Assembly: GCA_021464245.1 (NCBI GenBank)
Contig: JADCRB010000005.1
Location: forward strand, 930,001-994,000
Length of the DNA: 64,000 nucleotides
From: Carallia brachiata
Lineage: Eukaryota; Streptophyta; Magnoliopsida; Malpighiales; Rhizophoraceae
Direction: 5' to 3'
Positions 1 to 10,859 of this stretch are shown piece by piece; position 1 is the first letter of the stretch, and each line of letters begins with the position of its first letter. The translations under genes and the position numbers were made by a program. The notes under the pieces are model-generated. The model had not been told where the DNA came from. It did no database searches and saw only the letters and a program-made list of their open reading frames with translations.

Positions 1-159
1 AATTCGAAGTAACAAGGTAATAAAAAAGAAAGATAGCTTTTTTGGAAGATCAAAGAGGATTTGAAGAGGCCACCAAACAAGATGTCAAAGGCATGCACTT
101 TAAGAAGAAAAGATCGTCAAAAAAACAAGATTAAAAAAAAAAAGATTAAAAAAGCATAC

Positions 160-1010
160 CTTGGAGTTGCAGGATAAGTACATCCAGCTGCTACAGCTGC
201 AAAACAGTAATGGGGAGGAGAGCATTAGAACTCTGAATAAATAATTGGGAAAGTAAAAGAATGTTTCTAGGGACTTGACTACCACTTACTAGTGGGAGGA
301 TTTGCACTTGGGGTGGCAGTTCCTGCAAAGTCACAGCTTCCTGAAATTTGGTTTTTTCTCTGGAAATAGCTGTTGACAGCCCAGTCACAGTGTGCTTTGA
401 CAGTGTTGGGGTTGTAACAAACACCATTTTGAAGGATTGGATTACAGTCAGCTCCAGCTCCACAAGCATAATCTAAAGCCTTTTGTAGTGCTTGGTCACC
501 CACACCATCCTTACATAAGCAGTATGTAGCACCTGCAACAAAAAAAAAAAAATGGTAATTAAATATTTTTAATAAACCAATTTTATTTCTTTTTCTCAAA
601 ACTTTCCAAAGAGAAAAAAAAAAAAAAAACTCAAAATATTTAGATTATAGTGAGAGAAATATAAGAAAGAGTGATCATTAGACCAAAAAAAGAACAGGAT
701 CTATGATTAAGTTTTTGTTTGATGACAGAGAAAGGAAACCCAAAAAAAAAAAAAAGAAAATTACAAAATCATCTCCTCTATCAGCTAAATCAGACAAGAA
801 AAACACAAAATAAAATAAAATTAAATAAAAGTAAAAGCAGAAGCAGACCAGACCCTTTAAGAAACAACAGAGTAATAGCTACAAAGCAGAAGCAGACCAG
901 ACCCTTTAAGAAACAACAGAGTAATAGCTACTTTAAAGCTTAGATAACAAAAACTTACTTGAATGACCAGTGAGGGCCAAGAAAAGCAGAAAAGACAGTA
1001 AAACAAGCAT
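160..1010 (-). CDS. X8-domain plasmodesmata callose-binding protein (PDCB-like), 3' end outside window
   Basis: Seen: three exons on the minus strand, 1010-959, 532-290 and 187-160, joined by GT-AG introns. The phases fit, and the product runs 107 residues to the last visible donor (159-158), so the gene continues past the left edge. Residues 1-17 form a hydrophobic signal peptide (MLVLLSFLLFLALTGHS). The X8 domain follows with cysteines at 22, 24, 41, 47, 56, 66 and 84 and the motif LDYACGAGADC. Known: PDCB proteins are GPI-anchored, bind callose (1,3-beta-glucan) through X8 and act at the plasmodesmal neck to limit cell-to-cell movement. The missing part should hold a Ser-rich linker and the GPI signal. 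Inference: closest to the PDCB2/3 type. Other X8 proteins, such as Ole e 10-like ones, cannot be excluded without the C-terminus. Confidence 0.85.
834..931. repeat. Perfect 2 x 49-bp tandem repeat in PDCB-like intron 1
   Basis: Positions 834-882 and 883-931 are identical 49-mers (each begins aaagcagaagcagacc). They lie inside the first intron of the X8-domain gene. Perfect identity suggests a recent duplication or an unstable minisatellite seed. No coding role is visible. Confidence 0.9.
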
Positions 1011-1249
1011 GATCTATGCAAGATTGTGCAACCAAAATCTCAGATATTAGCCGCTTTCTAGAGGGTAGAAGAACAATAATTGAAAGAATGGCTCAAAAAG
1101 AGAGACCAGGAAACAGAACTGCGAGAGGGGGATGGAGAGTGGAGACTTATAAGCACAGTACTCCAAAGCATAAAATAATAGTAAGACAGCGACGGCGGGT
1201 TGCGGCGGTGGCTATCATTAGTAGGGTGAGTTTTTGTTAAAGTTTGGTT

Positions 1250-2309
1250 TGGCTAGTTTACAAGTCTAATTTATTTTTTATTTAACTAAGTTTCAAATTT
1301 TTTATAATTTAAATTTTATAATATTAATAAAAAAAATTATTAAAAATAGAATTTATGTTTTTACTTTATTATTTTAGTTAAATTAGCATATAATTTTACA
1401 ACAAAAAAATAAAATTTTGTAAAATTTATTTGTTGTATAGTATAGAATTATAAACAAACTAAATTAAAAAAAGAGACAAAATGAAATTTTTATAATTTTT
1501 TTATAAATATAAAAAGGAGTCTCAATACACTAAGTATTTATTTTTGTGAAATTTATGAAAGTTAAATGTACATAATTTTAATCTTATTTTTGCAAATTAA
1601 GCCAATGACTCATAAATTTATTTAAAATATTTTAATGAGATATTAAATAAATTTTTAAATAATTATAAAACAATTTTTAAACAATTTTTTAATTAATTAT
1701 TTATAAATTTAAATAAATATGATCTCTTCTTATTCAAACTTAATTTATTTATTAAATGAATTTTAACATCAAATTTTTTAAAAGTTATTTCATTCAATCG
1801 AGTTTTTTTTTTTTTAATCTATAAAAATCTTATTAGTTATTTTAAGACAGAGAAGTAAAATTTGGTGAAATTTAAACCCCTCCACTTACTCATTAACAGA
1901 CAACCTTCTCAATCAGTTAAATAAATATTCAATCTTCAATCAAGTTAATTTTAATGAATATATTCTTAGGATACATCAGTAGACTGACCACCAACGCCCG
2001 GTAATGGGAGTGCGTGTTTCCATTGGGAACCGAGCTAGCTCGAGGATTTTGTCTGAGAATTGACCGTTCGATTAATGTCTGGATCTGTTGCGTACCAATG
2101 GTCATAAATGTGCATCTCCATAAAAACATAAAAAAATAAAAATAAGTAATATAAATTACGGGCAGCAAGTTTAAATTTGGAGTCTAATTTTAGAGTTAAA
2201 ACTTAAAACGTAAACTTGATTGATTATAAAATTTCTCATATTTGTACTGAAAAAAATAAAAATAATAATAAACAATGAGAGAATTTAATACATCTATAAG
2301 ATATTTTTA
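1250..2309. other. AT-rich intergenic region upstream of the PDCB-like gene
   Basis: This is mostly AT-rich, low-complexity sequence with no supported gene. A short GC-richer island at about 1985-2110 stands out in base composition, but its minus-strand reading frame matches no family I recognise. The PDCB-like promoter must lie at the left side of this stretch. Confidence 0.5.
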
Positions 2310-2665
2310 ATTAAAATTAATATAAAAAATCAATAATTATATTTAAAATAATAAATTTAGTATCAATTTTAAAAAATAATAATTTATTTCTCTTTAAATT
2401 TTTTAACAAATCTAACATATTATAAAAATTTTAAATAGAATTTATTTATTTCAATAATATAATACTGATTTATATACTTATTCTGTTATTAAAATAAATA
2501 TATTTTTATAAATTTGTCATTAAAATTGACATATTTTATTTATATAAAATTATTATATGTTAGATTTATTATAAAAATATTTAAAGAGAAGTAAATTATT
2601 ATTTTTTAAAATTAATACTAAATTTATTATTTTAAATAAAATTAATGATATTTTTATATATTTTT
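2310..2665. mobile_element. Hairpin MITE-like element with long inverted arms
   Basis: The left arm (about 2325-2420) is the reverse complement of the right arm (about 2550-2650), with roughly 90% or better identity over about 90 bp by eye. An AT-rich loop of about 125 bp separates them. There is no coding capacity, which fits a non-autonomous foldback or MITE element. Superfamily is unknown because the extreme ends and target duplication are unclear in this AT-rich context. Confidence 0.6.
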
Positions 2666-4110
2666 ATATATTAATCTTTTTATTCAATATGTGAAAGACA
2701 ACACCAAATATTATAGTCTGATAACGAAAAGAAAGATTTTTTATTATCATTTCAATGGCCATTTATTTGATTCTCTGCTATGTGATTTGGTAGCGATAAT
2801 TTTACATTTATATTACTATAAACATATAACACATTTATTTATTTTTAAATAGAATTTATTTATTTCAATAATATAATACTGATTTATATACTTATTCTGT
2901 TATTAAAATAAATATATTTTTATAAATTTGTCATTAAAATTGACATATTTTATTCATATAAAATTATTATATGTTAGATTTATTATAAAAATATTTAAAG
3001 AGAAGTAAATTATTATTTTTTTTAAAATTAATACTAAATTTTTTTTTAAATAAAATTAATGATATTTTTATATATTTTTATTATTATCTTTTTATTCAAT
3101 ATGTGAAAGACAACACCAAATATTATAGTCTGATAACGAAAAGAAAGATTTTTTATTATCATTTCAATGGCCATTTATTTGATTCTCTGCTATGTGATTT
3201 GGTAGCGATAATTTTCATTTATTACTATAACATATAACACATTTATTTATTTTTAAATAGAATTTTTTTTATTTCAATAATAAATACTGAGTTATATACT
3301 TATTCTGTTATTAAATAAATATATTTTTTATAAATTTGTCATTAAAATTGACATATTTTATTCATATAAAATTATTATATGTTAGATTTATTATAAAAAT
3401 ATTTAAAGAGAAGTAAATTATTATTTTTTAAAATTAATACTAAATTTATTATTTTAAATAAAATTAATGATATTTTTATATATTTTTATATATTAATCTT
3501 TTTATTCAATATGTGAAAGACAACACCAAATATTATAGTCTGATAACGAAAAGAAAGATTTTTTATTATCATTTCAATGGCCATTTATTTGATTCTCTGC
3601 TATGTGATTTGGTAGCGATAATTTTACATTTATATTACTATAAACATATAACACATTTATTTATTTTTAAATAGAATTTATTTATTTTAATGATATAATA
3701 CTGATTTAATATTATTCTGTTATTAAAATAAATATATTTTTATAAATTTTTTATTAAAATTAACAGATTTTATTCATATAAAATTATTATATGTTAGATT
3801 TATTATAAAATATTTAAAGAGAAGTAAATTATTATTTTTTAAAATTAATACTAAATTTATTATTTTAAATAAAATTAGTGATATTTTTACATATTTTTAT
3901 ATATTAATCTTTTTATTCAATATGTGAAAGACAACACCAAATATTATAGTCTGATAACGAAAAGAAAGATTTTTTATTATCATTTCAATGGCCATTTATT
4001 TGATTCTCTGCTATGTGATTTGGTATTTTACATTTATGTGATTTAGTCAAAAAAAATTGCTATGTGATTTGGTAGCGATAATTTTACATTTATGTTAGTA
4101 CAAACATATA
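2425..4110. repeat. About 410-bp tandem satellite, roughly four copies
   Basis: The marker gataacgaaaagaaag recurs at about 2720, 3132, 3543 and 3953, giving a period near 410 bp. Each unit holds the loop and right arm of the adjacent hairpin element, then about 170 bp of flanking DNA (containing gtgaaagacaacacc and ctatgtgatttggtagcg). Copies differ by small indels and a few substitutions. The last is interrupted at about 4025-4060, where the ctatgtgatttgg segment is repeated locally. The left arm of the hairpin occurs only once, before the first unit. Confidence 0.85.
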
Positions 4111-4390
4111 ACACGTTTATGTATAAATAATTGACCAGATAGTGTGGCACATATCAATTTAAATATTTTTTGTTTCTGAAATTTAAATAAAATTAATAAA
4201 ATAAAAATAAAAATCCAAAAAAAAGAAATAAAAAATAAAAATTCCTCTCACCTCCCTCTTTCGTTCTTCTCCATCGTTCATCAAACAAACCCAAAAAAAA
4301 AAAACCCAAATCAAATCCCAGAATCCTAAAATCAAACTCTCTTTCTTTCTTCGAAATGAAATGATGTGATATGGTTGAGGGACGGACGAG

Positions 4391-4496
4391 ATGGGATTAA
4401 GTGGAAGCAAGGGCTATTGTGGCAGGGCGTCGTTCTTATGCGGTGGCAGCGGAAGACGAAAGGGCAAACCTAAAGGGAGGAGGAGCGGCAAACGCA
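4391..4496 (+). CDS. Candidate orphan first exon, basic Gly/Arg/Lys-rich peptide
   Basis: A pyrimidine-rich leader (about 4240-4350, resembling a 5' UTR) precedes an ATG at 4391. A 35-codon open stretch rich in Gly, Lys and Arg follows (begins MGLSGSKGYCGRASF) and meets a good donor, gca/gtaagt, at 4497. No continuing exon was found in the AT-rich DNA downstream. It may be the first exon of a broken gene or a chance open frame. No family was recognised. Confidence 0.25.
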
Positions 4497-5956
4497 GTAA
4501 GTCCTATTACGAGAATAATTTTTTACATGTCAAAATACCACATGTTATACTAACGGATTTTGGTAATTTGAATTGTTGGTGTATTAAATTTGTTATAAAA
4601 TAACTAATATTAGATTTATGTGATATGTAAATTTATCAAATTGGTTAAAAAATTTTATTTTGATTTGTATTTCATTTAAAAGATAAAAAAATATAAAGAT
4701 ATTTAAATTTATTATAATTGTTTTTAAAATCTAATTGAAATAAGTAAAAGAAAATCTAAATTGTTTTTAAAAAAAATAATAGGACTCTACTAATTAATTT
4801 TGACTCGCCCCTAAATTTATCAAACAAACGAATGTGGGATCTCAAAATTGGCATGACGCCATAAGCTAACGACTGCTGTAATTCTGTTATGCGGAAGTTC
4901 TTTATAAGCATCTTTTTTTTTTTTTTGTTGCAACCTAATAAATACCTACTGTTTGTGGACATGTATACTAAAAACAAAACCTAGTTACAATTCCATGGAT
5001 TGATTAAGCTAAAGTTTACGTGCCAATATTATATCTTTTTAAATTAATTGAATAATTTTTCGTTTCTAAAAGAAAGCATTATTTTTCACAACAAAGAATA
5101 ATTAATAACAAAAAAAAGAAAGTAAAAAAAAATCCACATTGCAATTGTTAGAATATGAATGTTTTATATACATATCACCACCTAGGGATGGATTCACAAA
5201 TGTTATTAGCTTGTAATAAGTAGTTGGAGGCAGCTTTGTGAAAATTAGAATAAAAAATCCATGAAGAAGAAAAAAGAATAGAATATACCCAACTGTAGAA
5301 ACTGGTAGGATCAATTTGGACGAATTCGGTGAAGATTTTGAATTAAAATTCAAAATTTAACTTCAAAGAAAAAAGCAAGAAAAATTTACCTTGCCTTGCA
5401 GCGAAAAAGAATTTTTAATTGACTAGGTGAGAAAACATGAACAAATCAATGATTAAATAGAGGATTTCTTTGTTGCGGTACCAAAGTTGCGTAAACATGG
5501 GTTTCAATTCTGTGAACTGTAAATTTGACTTTGGCTTGGTATTTGATAGTCTACTCTTGAGTTAAAATAGTTGAAATTTTGTAATGTAAATAGGTATTCT
5601 TACATAATTATATGTAAAAAAAATTAAAAAAATGTATAAACTTTATAATCAGAAAATCAGGGCATAGAGAAAAAGAAATAAAAAAAAAATAATGCTTTTA
5701 CCTCGTAGATAGAGGTCAATATCTCTCTCATTTATAGGGAAAGCAAAATAAAATCTTTGAAAAATTCATGTACTAACCATAAAAAGAAAATTTTAATAGA
5801 AAATATAATAAAGTTCATTGTTGCAGTCCAATCATAACTGTTATTAATGAAGCTCATAGCACTGAGCGATGTCATGGCTTGGAAGACCCTTTCTCAAGGG
5901 GTCGTTGTGAAGTTATTTCGATCAAGTATATTACTAGTAAAAGTAGCCTTTGGTAC
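4497..5956. other. AT-rich intergenic DNA, no gene seen
   Basis: No reading frame here has a recognisable domain. A short hydrophobic minus-strand frame at 5102-5353 has no supporting signals. A GC-neutral patch near 5380-5530 could be an old exon or transposon piece but cannot be assigned. Confidence 0.4.
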
Positions 5957-5959
5957 TTA

Positions 5960-6181
5960 TGCTTTGTTTGGTAAAGTATAAGAAAAGGTAAAAAAAAAAT
6001 ATATATTTTTTATTTATCTTCTATTAATTCAAATAATTAATTTTTATTTTTTTCTCACAAATTATTATTTATTTTCTTTCTCACAATTTTTTAATTATTA
6101 CTTTTTATCAATTATAATATTATTATTATTGTACTATTTTCTATTTTTTTTCTTTTCTACTTCTGCAATCCAAACAAAGCA
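5960..6181. mobile_element. PIF/Harbinger (Tourist-like) MITE, 222 bp
   Basis: Perfect 12-bp terminal inverted repeats (tgctttgtttgg and ccaaacaaagca) bound an AT-rich interior without coding capacity. The trinucleotide TTA flanks both ends (5957-5959 and 6182-6184). TTA/TAA target duplications are the hallmark of PIF/Harbinger transposition. The intact ends suggest a fairly recent insertion. Confidence 0.85.
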
Positions 6182-6184
6182 TTA

Positions 6185-8162
6185 AATAGTTAAGGTTTGA
6201 AAGCTTGCAACCCTGATAGAAAGCCGTTTGCTTATTGCCAAAGCCTTCGCCTTTCATTTGAATCAAAGTAGGTTGCAGCTCTTATATTTTTGTCTTTTTT
6301 TACCGTGTGATGGATGAACATAAATCTATTTAACTATATTAATAAAAATTATCATCCAAGATCAAGAAAAAGTTAGGATGAAAGTTTATCCTGACTTAAT
6401 GTAGGAGTTTTTTCTCTTTCTTTTTTTTTTTTGGTGCAAAACTAAACGTAAAAGTTAACACAAATAAAAGTGAAGAAAATGAGCAATTATTTTGTTTGAA
6501 ATAAGACAAATCTGTGAGGGAAAAAAATATGGACAAAGTGGTGAACTCAAGCACTGCTGTCCCTGAAACGTTTTTAGTAATTATTTTACAACTAATAATA
6601 TAAATAAAGAATATTGATGCCCTTCTATAATGTGAAAAAGAAAATTGAATGATGTTGATAATAAAACTAAAATTTTAATTTTAATAGAATATTAAAAAAG
6701 ACTACAATTATTAAAATTTTAGTTCTATTAGAATATTAAGAAAAACTACGATTGTTAAGAATTTATCACATTAAAAAATTTAAAAATCCAAAAATTAAGT
6801 TTTTGAGAATTCCAGCACTAAAAATTGTTATGCAAGTATGCAAATATTTTCTATACTTTCCTTATTATATTTCATATATGATTCAGTCGTGTTAGATTTT
6901 TTATTTGTGTTAGATTTGTTAAACGATCAAAGATGGTAATTTTTTTTTACATTAACTCTACCAAAAACCACAATGACAATGATGTTCAACTAATAAAAAG
7001 TCATTAAAAAAAGAGAAGAATAAAGAAAACTTCGTATAGACGATAGAGAACGCAAAACCCTAGCCTCTGTCTTCATATTCCTCGCATCTTCTTTTCAACT
7101 TCTTTTTTTTTTTTTTGCTCTCCAGAACTTGTAGAAGACTCAAAAAAAAAAAAAATCCCTTTAAACTTCTGCCCACGTTAATTATTTGTACCCTTAAAAG
7201 GTTTGTAGTTAGAAAATTTAAAATTTCGAATCAGAGTAAGAAAATGACTTTAAAATTCTAAATAGTTTTGATACTATGACTTTCGATCCAATTTTGACCC
7301 TCTTAGAGATTAAATCAAAATTTGGCCAAAATATGAAAGTTATAGCTCTATCTCTTAACTTTGATTAAGTTTAAGTCTCATTCAATTTCGACTTGCGTAA
7401 AGGAAAAAATGGCTGAAAAGCAAAATAATGTGCAAAGTTAAAAAATCTGCTCAAATAAAAACAAACCGATGTTCGATTACTTTTTTTGTATCCATTTGAC
7501 CTACAAAAAGTAAAATAGTAAATCAAAGTAAAATCTAATAATAAATGCAATATTTAAATAAATAACTATCAAATTAGATATAAAATTATACATAATACCT
7601 ATGCACATATCAGACATATCAGTATGAACACTTAATTTTAGATTTTTTGCCACACAAAATAAATTAGAAAAAAAAAACTAAAAAAAATAGAATATCCAAA
7701 ATTATAATTTCCTTATTCTAATTTAACTAAACTCTATCTGTTATTTTTTTATTTATTAGTAATATTAATTAGTAACAATAATCAATAATTAGTAACAATT
7801 TAACTATTAAGTCTCGCAAAAATTTTTTTTTTTGACTCACTGAGTCTCACAAATTTGATGACATGGCAAAATAGTTGTCACAAGGCATCCAACATAGAAC
7901 TTATTTTTTTTATTAAAATTTAACCGATGAAGATTTCTTTTATCTTTGACCTATTAGTAGATAAAACTGATAAATGCAAAAATGCGAAAATATTGGACAA
8001 AAAAATAGAGAAATGTGAAAATAAATAAAAGAACAAAAAAACAAAGCCCGCGTAGATTTACGTGCTTTGATTTTTGACCTACGCCCTAGTTCTAAAAATT
8101 GATTGCACATGACCCGGCTCGTTATCATTCACTTTTTGACATAAAGGTGGAGATATAATTCA
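6185..8162. other. AT-rich intergenic DNA with a promoter-like patch
   Basis: No gene is supported. At about 7045-7120 the sequence aaaaccctagcc (a telo-box-like motif common in promoters of plant translation genes) is followed by a CT-rich leader-like stretch, but no reading frame follows. It may be the stranded promoter of a lost gene, or chance. Confidence 0.35.
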
Positions 8163-9006
8163 TTCACGATGAAAATCAAGATACAATAAGCGTTTGAGAG
8201 TTGGTGGTAGGTTGCTAATCCAGTTCACGGAACACAAACTATTCTTAAACTGTTTTACTACCCAATCCACCACCCTATTAGCAGTACGTCTAATGACATT
8301 AATATTACAATTAAAAGATCCCGAAAGTGCACAAATGTCTTTAATAATTGGTCCACAGTCCCATTGCCGCTCATTAGGCGAAAGTCACACCTGGTCAGAA
8401 GTTCCTTTGAATCAGTTTCAACCATGAAATTGTGATTCCCCAATGATTTAACTAGAAGGATTTCAAGCCTCAGGGCAGATGTTTCAGCTATAGCTGCAGA
8501 GTGAGCAAGTAATGTCGCAGTCCTCCCCTCCACTAATATACCATTTGGATTTCTAGCAACGACCGCCAGACCAGACATTCGAGATTGCTTGTTGAAGGAT
8601 GCGTCACAATTAATTTTAATGCACTCTCTTGAGGGCGGGGTCCAGGCCAGAGACTCTGCAGGAGGTGGTTCCATTTGTAGTGCAATCTCTTGGTGCGTGA
8701 GTTGCTGTTCATCGCATGCTCTCATGACTCTTTAGATATTCACAACTGGTTTGGGGAGATGTGTTCAAATATGGCTTGGTTTCTAGCCTTCCAAATGTAC
8801 CAACAATAGAAGGCTAGCAGAGCTATAGATTCCTTATCGTCTTCTGTGAAGAGTCTTACAGTAATATCTTCCCACCACACTGCAAAAGATGAAAAACCCA
8901 CCTGATTGGGCGAGTAACCTAGTGTCCCGGCAAACCAACTTGCTTTAGCTTGGTAACCCAGTGGCTCGTTATCATTCACGTCGAAGCATGTTTTGACATG
9001 ACTCAT
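8163..9006 (-). pseudogene. Decayed LINE (non-LTR retrotransposon) RNase H domain
   Basis: Minus-strand frames at 9006-8740 and 8725-8258 plus a third frame down to 8163 make up the end of a plant LINE polyprotein. The first part resembles the region after the zinc-binding RT domain (AVWWEDI, YIWKARNQAIFEH). The RNase H fold shows its acidic residues: INCDASF, AETSALRLEI and ETDSKELL. It is broken by a shift near 8738, an in-frame TAA just before the second frame, and another shift near 8365, after which CGPIIKDI and ANRVVDWV continue. The upstream endonuclease and reverse transcriptase are absent, so this is a truncated, inactive fragment. Confidence 0.8.
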
Positions 9007-10046
9007 ATTATGCTAGCTTGAGCCTCTCCATGGGCCACCCAACCTATTTTATATTTTTATGTGTACATTTGTTTCCACTGTTAAAATTTGTCTCCGCTCA
9101 GACAAAAAAAAAAAAAAAAAAAAAAAAGCCTCCGCAACTGCCCGACGGCAAATTTTGTGGCAAACGAGGATGCATGAACACTCAAAATGAGAGCCGCGTA
9201 AATATTAAATACGCGTTGGATAAAAAAAAATGTCCGTACAAAAAATTTAAAAATAAAATGGCCACAATTTAGACACGATGAAAATACATCAAAGATAAAT
9301 TTTAAATACATTTAGAGCACGTTTTAGAAAAATAGAAAAATAAAAAAATTGAAAGATGAATGACTTGTAGCCATCGTTGGTTGACAGCGACAGAGACTGA
9401 GATGGCGACAGGCCATCATCTCTTTCTTTTCTTTTCATTTTTTAAAATTCAAATTAGAGGAGAAAGGGAAAATTTAATTTTTTTTGTACAGTTTATGCTT
9501 TCTTGCGTTGAGACATATTATTTAATATATATTATAAGAATTTAAATATACTAAAAAAATATATTTTATAAAATTTATTTTAATAAAAAAATTTAATTTA
9601 ATTTAAAATATATGTTTTAATTTATATTTTATTTTAAATAATAATATTTACTTATATTTATATGTATATATAAACGCGTGTGTGCTTGTGTATGTGTATC
9701 TATGTCTACCGTACGTGTTCGTGTTTATGTCGTCGCGTCCGTATTTGTGTCACCTAGGTGGCAAAGCATGTCTCTAATGCCAACATGAAAATGAAATAAA
9801 ATAAAAAGATTAGCAAAATTAGCAATGAGTAAAAACAAAAAAAAAAAGGTTTGAGGCATGCAAGTTGGTAATATTTCTTAGCATTGTACTGAAACAATAA
9901 GGATTGAATCCCAGCACAGAAGCAGAAGAGGAGGGAAAGAAAACTAGGTGTAATGTGCCTACTGTTATACCAAGAAAAAACAAAAAAAAACAAAAAAATG
10001 GAAGGCAAGATCCTTCATTCCTTCTAATGTTCTGGAAAAGAATATA
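9007..10046. other. Intergenic DNA, low-complexity tracts
   Basis: A pure A-tract lies at about 9102-9127. A GT-rich stretch lies at about 9660-9750. No coding signal was found on either strand. Confidence 0.4.
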
Positions 10047-10056
10047 GGCCCCAGCT

Positions 10057-10843
10057 AGGACGGATCTAGAAAAATTTTTGAGGATGGGCAAATTTTTTAT
10101 GTATGAAAATAATAATAAAAATAATATATACGATGAAAATAAAAAAAATATTAATTATTCATAATAATAAATATTATAATTATATCATGTATAATATTAG
10201 TGTTTTAAATTTTTTTTTTATACAATTGAATGCATTTTTTTTATGTAAATAATCATTTAACTAATTAGTCCTTTATATTTAATGTGGTTATATACTAAAT
10301 TTTTCATCACGCTCATTGTTTAAAATTTTTTTTACTATAATTGTTATAATTGGTATAATTGAAGTCAGTTTATAAATGAATACATGTTTAGATATACAGT
10401 ATTTCTAAATATTTTTTCAAAACAAATAATTTATTTTATTAAAAGATAAAATATTTTTAAAACTATAAATCAGTTTGTTTCTCCAAAACTTTTAAGAACA
10501 AATATAAGGATAAGAAAAATCTATTAAAGTTTTAAAAATAAATAAAAATTATTATAATAAGTACATTTGTTATGAAAAGTGAACGATATAAAAATAATAT
10601 TTTTTTAAAGCCTCCAATAAGCAAACAGGTTTCCATTTAAGGAAAAAAAAAATAAAGAAACTAACGTAAAAAGATTTTTAAAAAAAAACAACAAAAAGGG
10701 CATCAGTGGGCTCGAACCAGGGAATTGAGGGGGAGCATTAGGCACACAAGCCGCTGGACCAAATGGTAGGATGCAACAATTTGTGCCTATTAAAATATTA
10801 GTGGGGAATTGCCCCCCCTTAGTCACAAGCTGCATTTTTCCCT
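10057..10843. mobile_element. 787-bp insertion flanked by a perfect 10-bp target duplication
   Basis: The decamer ggccccagct occurs at 10047-10056 and again at 10844-10853, directly bordering the insert. The ends (aggacggatctag and, on the other strand, agggaaaaatgcag) share only a weak terminal inverted similarity. On the minus strand, about 10770-10700 carries sequences like pol III boxes: ttggtccagcgg (A-like) and ggttcgagccc (B). A 10-bp duplication is within the range for Mutator-like elements (usually 9-10 bp). A SINE-like origin for part of the insert is also possible. Confidence 0.6.
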
Positions 10844-10859
10844 GGCCCCAGCTGAAACA

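Noticed and set aside
10700..10770. Possible functional tRNA gene on the minus strand
   Set aside because: A- and B-box-like sequences are present, but no cloverleaf with acceptor and anticodon stems could be formed by eye. Better explained as part of a mobile element.
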